From positions 106,836 to 170,835 of the forward strand of contig CALYLW010001221.1 in NCBI GenBank assembly GCA_944989445.1: 64,000 nt of DNA, read 5' to 3'. The notes under the pieces were generated by a model, which saw nothing but the letters and a program-made list of their open reading frames with translations, was not told the DNA's origin and ran no database searches. This document shows, piece after piece, positions 58,340 to 64,000 of the stretch; the stretch's first letter is position 1, and the number at the start of each line of letters is the position of its first letter. Position numbers and translations under genes: made by a program. The stretch comes from Ampullaceana balthica. Its lineage: Eukaryota; Mollusca; Gastropoda; Lymnaeidae.

Positions 58340-59171
58340 CATTGAGTATCAAATGATGAACGTCTACCCCTACAATGTCATTCTTAAGCCACGACTTACC
58401 TGACCTTGTCATGCCAAGAACTACATCATGAAAATCGTGGTTATTAGAACAAATACATCCTACCCTGTAAGGCTGTAAGGTGCCATTTTTCTTTTATGTA
58501 CATGCCCTAATAATTGTTTGCTTCCTCTGTTTACGAACATAAACAGTTTATCTTTCAAATAAATGTTAAAACAGTATTTTTTTCCCATAGTTTGACAGCC
58601 TTGTGGCTATGGCATTAGGGCTAACTCTTCAATGAAGAGGTCTGACGATGTTGAAGTCCTTAAACACAATTTTTATATAGCATAACAATAATTACTCATG
58701 TCTTATTCAACAGTGAACACAATAATTATAATTATTTTAAAAATTATAATTGAGATACATGCTCCTCTAGTTATAATTCTTAAATAACAATATATAACCA
58801 GTCAATACTCCACCAAATATCATATAAATTATAGATTCATAAGAAACTATTGAGACAGACCCCAAACACAGGTTACAAACCTAGGTAAAAATCCTTTAAT
58901 TTCCCCAGTCTGTGTATTTTCCCAGCAGAGGCACGTGACAACGGTTCTAATGGATAATGATTTATTTGTCTTTTCTTTAGGACCGTGAGTATTAAAACCC
59001 TAGTAGTGTGTTCATCTCTAGTAAAAGGTTCATGGAGGGGTGCCCAAGGGCTGAATCAGTGATTCTCATACCTATTTGGTAGGTCACCAGAAAAAAAAAC
59101 TTTTGTAAAGATGTGTCATTGATTTTTTCGTGTATGTGCGGGAAAAAAAACCACTTTACGTAACGTTCCTC
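58340..59171. other. no gene seen
   Basis: AT-rich single-copy DNA. Confidence 0.4.
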
Positions 59172-59283
59172 ACGAGTTTCACCTCGCATATAGTCTCACT
59201 AAACACGCGTGTCAACTCGCATATAGTCTCACTAAACACGAGTGTCACCTCGCGTATAGTCTCAATAAACACGCGTGTCACTT
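59172..59283. repeat. minisatellite, about 3.4 units of 33 bp
   Basis: Units run ACGCGTGTCAACTCGCATAT then AGTCTCACTAAAC. A degraded relative (GCATATAGTCTCACTAAAG) recurs near 59357. Confidence 0.88.
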
Positions 59284-59594
59284 TTAGTACATTAAGTTTC
59301 ACTAAAATGAATCCCCCCTCTAGCACAAACAGTCTCACCAAGCAAGATTTCGACTTGCATATAGTCTCACTAAAGTCTCACAAGTGTATTTCTCAACTTG
59401 CTATAGGGTGTGTCATTCCTGAGGTAATTTTGCTATTTTCATAAATGTTATTGGTAAAAACATGTTTCTCAACATAAATATAGAAGTAAAAACACGCTTA
59501 CAACATTTTAGCATTGTAAAGTTGTTAACAAGCTTTTGACTCGGTCAAGCCTATTAAAATGGCCCAAACGTAGAAATACAAATAATATATATTT

Positions 59595-59642
59595 AAGGCA
59601 AGTCCTATCTTATCTTATCTTATCTTATCGTATCTTATCCTA
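59595..59642. repeat. (TATCT)n microsatellite
   Basis: Tandem CTTAT pentamers. It is the complement of the ATAAG tail used by the LINE and SINE here and may mark a decayed minus-strand retrotransposon 3' end. Confidence 0.85.
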
Positions 59643-60903
59643 ACAGGATACTCTGTATTTAAGTAATATCTACATGAAATTGGTCCAAATAAACACCTTG
59701 GATATTTCTATTGATAGGTTCTGACATGAAATGAAAAGACCTATAAACCATTGTTTTAAAATTAAAAACTTATCAACAAAATCAATAATAATGGTCTGAA
59801 AAGTGTACATTCCAACGATAACAAGCGACCAAACACTAGGATTATTCCCTGCAGACAAACACATTTGAACCCTCACTTATTCCGAATTTTATCAAAATAT
59901 TGCCACTAGCCCTTTTCTTTCTTTTTTAAAGTTAACAAATAATCGGCTGTCTAAAAAATGTCTGTCTGACATTCTACCAACTGATGAGACTAGGCCAGTT
60001 CTAGCTGACATAAGATATCCGAGCAACACTACCAACTTGATTATTGATTTGAAGGCCCTTGTAAAAAGACCACAATTATTCTCAATGCCTCATAAGGGTG
60101 CGGACCAGGGATCGCTCGCGCCAGGACGGGCCCATTTTTCTCCTTCCATCGTCTGTAGGGGCAATAATCGGATTTCTGCGGGAAGGTCTCGGCATTAAGG
60201 CCCTTGGTCTGCTGAGGGATTCGAGACCGTGAGCGTAGGCCCTTTTACTGGCGGCTCCTCACGCCTGGCATTTGACGGAACATCGCCTGGCACTACCCCC
60301 CCCCCTTTTCTCTTCCAAGTGGACAGTTCACGTGTACTTTAATTTTAAAGATTTTAGGGGGTTAAATTTACATGGCATTTGTCTTCAGGCGTCATTAGCA
60401 GCTTTCAATGTGTTACAAAAAAAAAGGGGGGGAGGGGATGAAATGAGGCGAAAGTATCTACTTCGTTTTAATTGATCAACTGAACAAAGACTTAATGATG
60501 TCAAAGTTGAAGAGGAAACAATAACGCAAGGTCCTAATCACTTGCAGTTAACGCTAAGATTAGCGAGGTAATATCGTTAAGTACCTCATACTGCCAAACG
60601 TGACAGAGTAATACTTTGAATACTGATAGTACATGGACTTCCTAATATGTCATCTTGAAGACAATCTGTTTGGTCTAAGATATAGATTGGTTGTATCTGG
60701 TTGACAGAGAAATTCAATAACATGTGTGGGGAAGCTGGAGGTGGTTGGATGGTCTGGGTGTTGTCGTATGTAGGTCAAGGTCAATGAAAACGTCAGGCAC
60801 ATGTTGGCCTGTGTGGACTGCTAAACATGTTTGCTAGTAAGGTGTTAATGTTGGTCTGATTCAGCGCTTCCCAAAGATAATTGTTAAACACACGGTTCTT
60901 CTG
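59643..60903. other. single-copy stretch with a CG-containing island at 60050-60300
   Basis: The island is balanced and free of repeats, with no known protein motif. The rest is AT-rich, with C- and G-runs near 60296 and 60421. Confidence 0.35.
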
Positions 60904-61408
60904 ATACCACCCATCGTAGTCACGTAACCTTATACCACCCATCGTAGTCACGTAACCTTATACCATCCATCGTAGTCACGTAACCTTATACCACCCATCG
61001 TAGCCACGTAACCTTATACCACCCATCGTAGCCACGTGACCTTATACCACCCATCGTAGTCACGTAACCTTATACCACCCATCGTAGTCACTTAACCTTA
61101 TACCACCCATCGTAGTCACGTAACCTTATACCAGCCATCGTAGCCACGTAACCTTATACCAGCCATCGTAGTCACGTGACATTATACCACCCATCGTAGT
61201 CACGTAACCTTATACCAGCCATCGTAGTCACGTCACCTTATACCACCCATCGTAGTCACGTAACCTTATACCACCCATCGTAGTCACGTAACCTTATACC
61301 ACCCATCGTAGTCACGTAACCTTATACCACCCATCGTAGCCACGTAACCTTATACCACCCATCGTATTCACGTAACCTTATACCACCCATCGTAGTCACG
61401 TAACCTTC
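60904..61408. repeat. minisatellite, 18 units of 28 bp
   Basis: Units run ATACCACCCATCGTAGTCAC then GTAACCTT, with GTAGCCAC and CCAGCC variants. Confidence 0.96.
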
Positions 61409-61507
61409 GTTTCATTTGGTAACATGTTAAAGGCTAAAATCATTACCAACTTTTTCAACATTTACTAAACATATAGATGTAAAGGAATCAAGACTTTCAA
61501 GACTTGA

Positions 61508-62055
61508 TTGATGACAATACGTGTTTCGTTGCATAAGAATTTCTTTTATACTGCTTCGAGATTCTTCCCTCCTCCACTCCCAATCAACCAAACAACTGAT
61601 GGACTTAGAGCTTCAGAAAGAGCAGATGCAGATTCTCATAAATTTCCTTCCTTCTTTGTGGCACTAAGTCTTAAATTTGATGAACTTATGCCAAGATCAA
61701 CAAGAGTTTTCAAAGTACAACCATATGATTGTAATGTCCATCTTTGCAGACCAGCTTACTTGATCGAATTTGCAAAGTATGTCACTTATATTTTGCCTCA
61801 CAAACAATGTTGAAGAAACATACAGGACAACACAGAGCTCGGGCTCAGGAGAATATGCCCACCCAAACTGTTCAAGAATCAACTCAGAGAAAACGCATCC
61901 GTACTTTGAGAATCGCTTCTAGAAGGCAAAGAGAACCCATGGGAGTTATTGCCAGAAGAGAAAATGCACATACAGAGGCTGTTGAGTGGCTAGATGAGGA
62001 CGAGTTGATCTGTCTGCGATTATCCTACCAGGAAACGATGATGGTGAAAGATTGA
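61508..62055 (+). pseudogene. broken ORF with one C2H2 zinc finger
   Basis: Two overlapping plus frames appear to be halves of one former protein. Frame one (61508-61813) carries DELMPRSTRVFKVQPYDCNV and a cysteine-containing stretch. Frame two (61744-62055) carries a textbook C2H2 finger: CKVC, then 12 residues, then H, three residues and H (CKVCHLYFASQTMLKKH, then TGQH; about 61771-61833). A basic stretch (QRKRIRTLRIASRRQR) and a short acidic end, WLDEDEL, follow. The frames differ by one base near 61744-61790, consistent with a frameshift or an unseen splice (a TTTGCAG lies at 61743-61749). The first ATG of frame one is only nominal. I do not recognise the family. It may be transposon-borne or a gene fragment. 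Confidence 0.5.
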
Positions 62056-62060
62056 TGTAA

Positions 62061-62405
62061 GTCATAGCTTTGGATGAACACTTCACATCACCGTTGTAAG
62101 ATGATATCCAGTGAATATTTTTGAATTAAACATAAGTCTCAGGACCATAATAAACGGATTCAATATAGCACATGAGTTGGTCACATAATTTGTCAATCAG
62201 GTCTTTTTTTATAGTCAAATTGTTTTGTTTCTTTTTTATTACTTAATCACTGGGTGAGCTCAAGTTTCGATAATCTGCTTCTTATCTTGAGTCAATAGAT
62301 TGCATAATCGGTAGATTATCTAAAACTCGACCTCACCCATTGTAAATGTAAAGGTAGCAGGTAAATGACGACCTCACCCATTGTTAATGTAAAGGTAGCA
62401 GGTAA
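62061..62405. repeat. spacer with a two-copy 37-bp duplication (62327-62407)
   Basis: GACCTCACCCATTGTAAATG and GACCTCACCCATTGTTAATG, each followed by TAAAGGTAGCAGGTAAAT. The second copy runs into the SINE tail at 62406. Confidence 0.8.
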
Positions 62406-62686
62406 ATCTTATCTTCTTCTTATCTATACAGACGCTCCTTCTATGCAGAAGATAGTTGCGTCCACAGACCATGACAGATGATCTGTTGGCAAGTGATGCA
62501 GCATTCACAGGCCACGGCTTTGTGGGTTCCATGCATTACCCAGCCGCCTAACACTATGTAGTTAGGTACCCATTCGGAGCGGGGTGACTCAGGGACGCCC
62601 TAGGCCCCGGAACAAACCCTTGCCTTCACACGGATTCGAACCCATGACCATCGGTACGACAGTCCAGTGCGCTGCCACTCGACCAC
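62406..62686 (-). mobile_element. tRNA-derived SINE, copy 2 (minus strand)
   Basis: Near-complete partner of the copy at 41992-42286: the same order of 3' tail (TTATC repeats on the plus strand), CTCCTTCTATGCAGAAGATA, body and tRNA-like head with the B box at about 62631-62643 (GGATTCGAACCC on the plus strand). The extreme 5' bases (GGGGACGC) are missing. The two copies differ by about a dozen substitutions and small indels. Confidence 0.85.
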
Positions 62687-62841
62687 ACAAATGATGTGTA
62701 TTATATAACTATCAACTCTAACTCTTGCAATTTTTGTTTTCAAATTCGATCTAGATTGTGTCGCTGTTTCGTTGAATAACTGTGACAACTGTTGACAATT
62801 AAATATTCTGCTATTAAAGTCGTTTTAATAATCTGATAGTT
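62687..62841. other. no gene seen
   Basis: Short spacer. Confidence 0.4.
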
Positions 62842-62849
62842 CTTTTAAG
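62842..62849. repeat. target-site duplication, left
   Basis: CTTTTAAG, paired with CTTTAAAG at 63155-63162 (7 of 8). Confidence 0.75.
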
Positions 62850-62970
62850 TAGGGGTGTACCGAATTTCGGCTCCACCTCCGGCTAATCCGGTATCCGGCT
62901 ATTTTTACAAATCCGGATACGGCTCCGACAGGATTTCACTTCATAAATTCGGCTGGCCGGTAGAGTCCTA

Positions 62971-63020
<50 letters not shown>

Positions 63021-63154
63021 ATAATGGCTCGGGCAAATCCGAAATACGGCCATTGTAACATATCTGACTACCGGTTAAGCCGGATTTCACTTCATAAATC
63101 CGGACAAATCCGCCTTCGGCCGTATTTCAGAATTCTGAATCCGGTACATCCCTA
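62850..63154. mobile_element. 305-bp hAT MITE with (TA)n core
   Basis: The left end TAGGGGTGTACCGAAT pairs with the inverted right end TAGGGATGTACCGGAT. TAGGGRTGYACCG ends are known in hAT families. CCGGAT motifs recur on both arms (AATCCGGTATCCGGC; ACAAATCCGCC), giving a long imperfect inverted repeat around a (TA)n run at 62973-63019. The 8-bp duplication has one mismatch. Confidence 0.85.
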
Positions 63155-63162
63155 CTTTAAAG

Positions 63163-63290
63163 TGAAAATTTTATATTTTAATACAGTTTAATAGTGAAGG
63201 ATATTTTAATACAGTTTAATAGTGAAGGGTATTTTAAGTATTCAATTAAATATTTTAATCAGGCGTTAATTAAAAAATTGTTTCGTAAGT
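63163..63290. repeat. short duplicated ATTTTAATACAGTTTAATAG segment
   Basis: ATATTTTAATACAGTTTAAT followed by AGTGAAGG occurs twice near 63172-63230. Confidence 0.8.
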
Positions 63291-63405
63291 GTGACGTACT
63301 TTAGGGGAGAGGGGCGTCACGAGATTTGTGACAGCTTGTGACAGAGGGGGAGGGGGTAAAAATTGTCAAAAATAGCGTGACGTACTTTATGGACGGCCTC
63401 CAACG
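63288..63405. mobile_element. fragment of a MITE with GTGACGTACTTTATGGACGG end
   Basis: GTGTGACGTACTTTA at the left and GCGTGACGTACTTTATGGAC at the right bracket G-rich and AAATTGTCAAAAATA segments. The right edge resembles the MITE at 7057-7482 (GCGTGACGTCATTTATGGAC). The left terminus is missing or diverged. Confidence 0.55.
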
Positions 63406-64000
63406 TGTCACAAACTTTCTTCTCATCCTTGTTTTCAATATATAATTCAGCTTTTAAAAAAAAAGAAATAAATAATGCGGAAGTGACGTCTTAAGTGGGG
63501 AACCCCTTCTTGGACTATCGCCGCGTCATTTATGACGTAACTTTGTAAATCTAATAACCCAGCAATGTCACGTGATTCGTCACTTAAGCTCATCCCTTCT
63601 CCTTCAGTTTCCAATACCACTGCTACCTTTTTTTGATTTAGCCCCGTTTCAAATAGAGCGAATTTATCTCATGGGAAATTCTGTACTCATTGCTGAACGC
63701 ACATCTGAGTTCAGTGAGGTGAGAAAACAGACGAGGCTGGACAGTGGGCAGTTTTCAAGAATCGCCCAGTCCCCCCCCCCTTTTACGTGCACGGAGATTA
63801 CCAGAAATGTTAAGTTGGGTCACATGACTTTTTCGGGACGTTGTTGTTTAAATGATGGTCTCTGTTTTGAACGTAAGAGTCAAAGGTCACGGTTAAAGTT
63901 ATTGCTGAATATTTTTGCGACATGTTTGCGGTTAATTCGTCACTCAAGCCAAATTTTTGTTCAGCTGTATCAGAGGAAGCCACTGACAAGATGGTATATG
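63406..64000. other. single-copy edge, no gene recognised
   Basis: Mixed DNA with several TGACGT motifs and a C-run near 63771-63782. No repeat or coding motif is recognised before the window ends. Confidence 0.4.

Noticed and set aside
62600..62788. Minus-strand open frame of 62 codons
   Set aside because: Part of it lies within the SINE head; not a gene.

Overview
This is animal genomic DNA, AT-rich, with no complete cellular gene that I can support. Transposon families, a tRNA-derived SINE that shares its 3' tail with a LINE, and a very high density of minisatellites fit a lophotrochozoan genome. My best guess is a gastropod mollusc, but that guess rests on general resemblance and not on a diagnostic gene. 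No rRNA, free-standing tRNA, CRISPR array or operon was seen.

Layout. Positions 429-7540 hold three head-to-tail copies of a broken hAT element of the ZMYM1-like (DUF4371) type. One 8-bp target duplication encloses all three, and the third copy contains a second hAT element (5568-6716) and a MITE. Positions 8480-13300 hold a perfect 200-bp hAT MITE, a dispersed MITE-like repeat and the first minisatellite. Positions 14200-15910 hold a LINE 3' end abutting a hAT end, a 33-bp array and a decayed hAT C-terminus. Positions 17600-25400 are dominated by minisatellites (43, 37, 50, 14 and 21 bp units) with two more LINE 3' ends. Positions 25440-28431 are a decayed GTF2IRD2-like hAT transposase whose dimerisation region has been swollen by 110 tandem copies of a 14-bp piece of its own coding sequence. 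Positions 28435-36272 are nearly continuous minisatellites plus a LINE reverse-transcriptase fragment. Positions 36273-44540 are mostly single-copy DNA with a MITE and a SINE. Positions 44541-64000 alternate minisatellites with single-copy islands, two more hAT MITEs, a probable solo LTR, a second SINE and a broken C2H2 zinc-finger ORF.

About 27 minisatellites (14-50 bp units) fill roughly 13-14 kb, about one fifth of the window. Nearly all long open frames here are artefacts of these arrays. The most interesting result is that at least two arrays can be traced to their seed: one from a hAT transposase (26711-28250), one from the C-terminal codons of a LINE (25011-25388). In both cases the array is still flanked by the two halves of the parent reading frame. 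The other main results are a crossover-type hybrid copy in the 429-7540 block and the SINE/LINE tail pair. The window reads as a gene-poor intergenic or intronic stretch shaped by transposition, replication slippage and unequal exchange. The single-copy islands could hold regulatory DNA, which the sequence alone cannot show.
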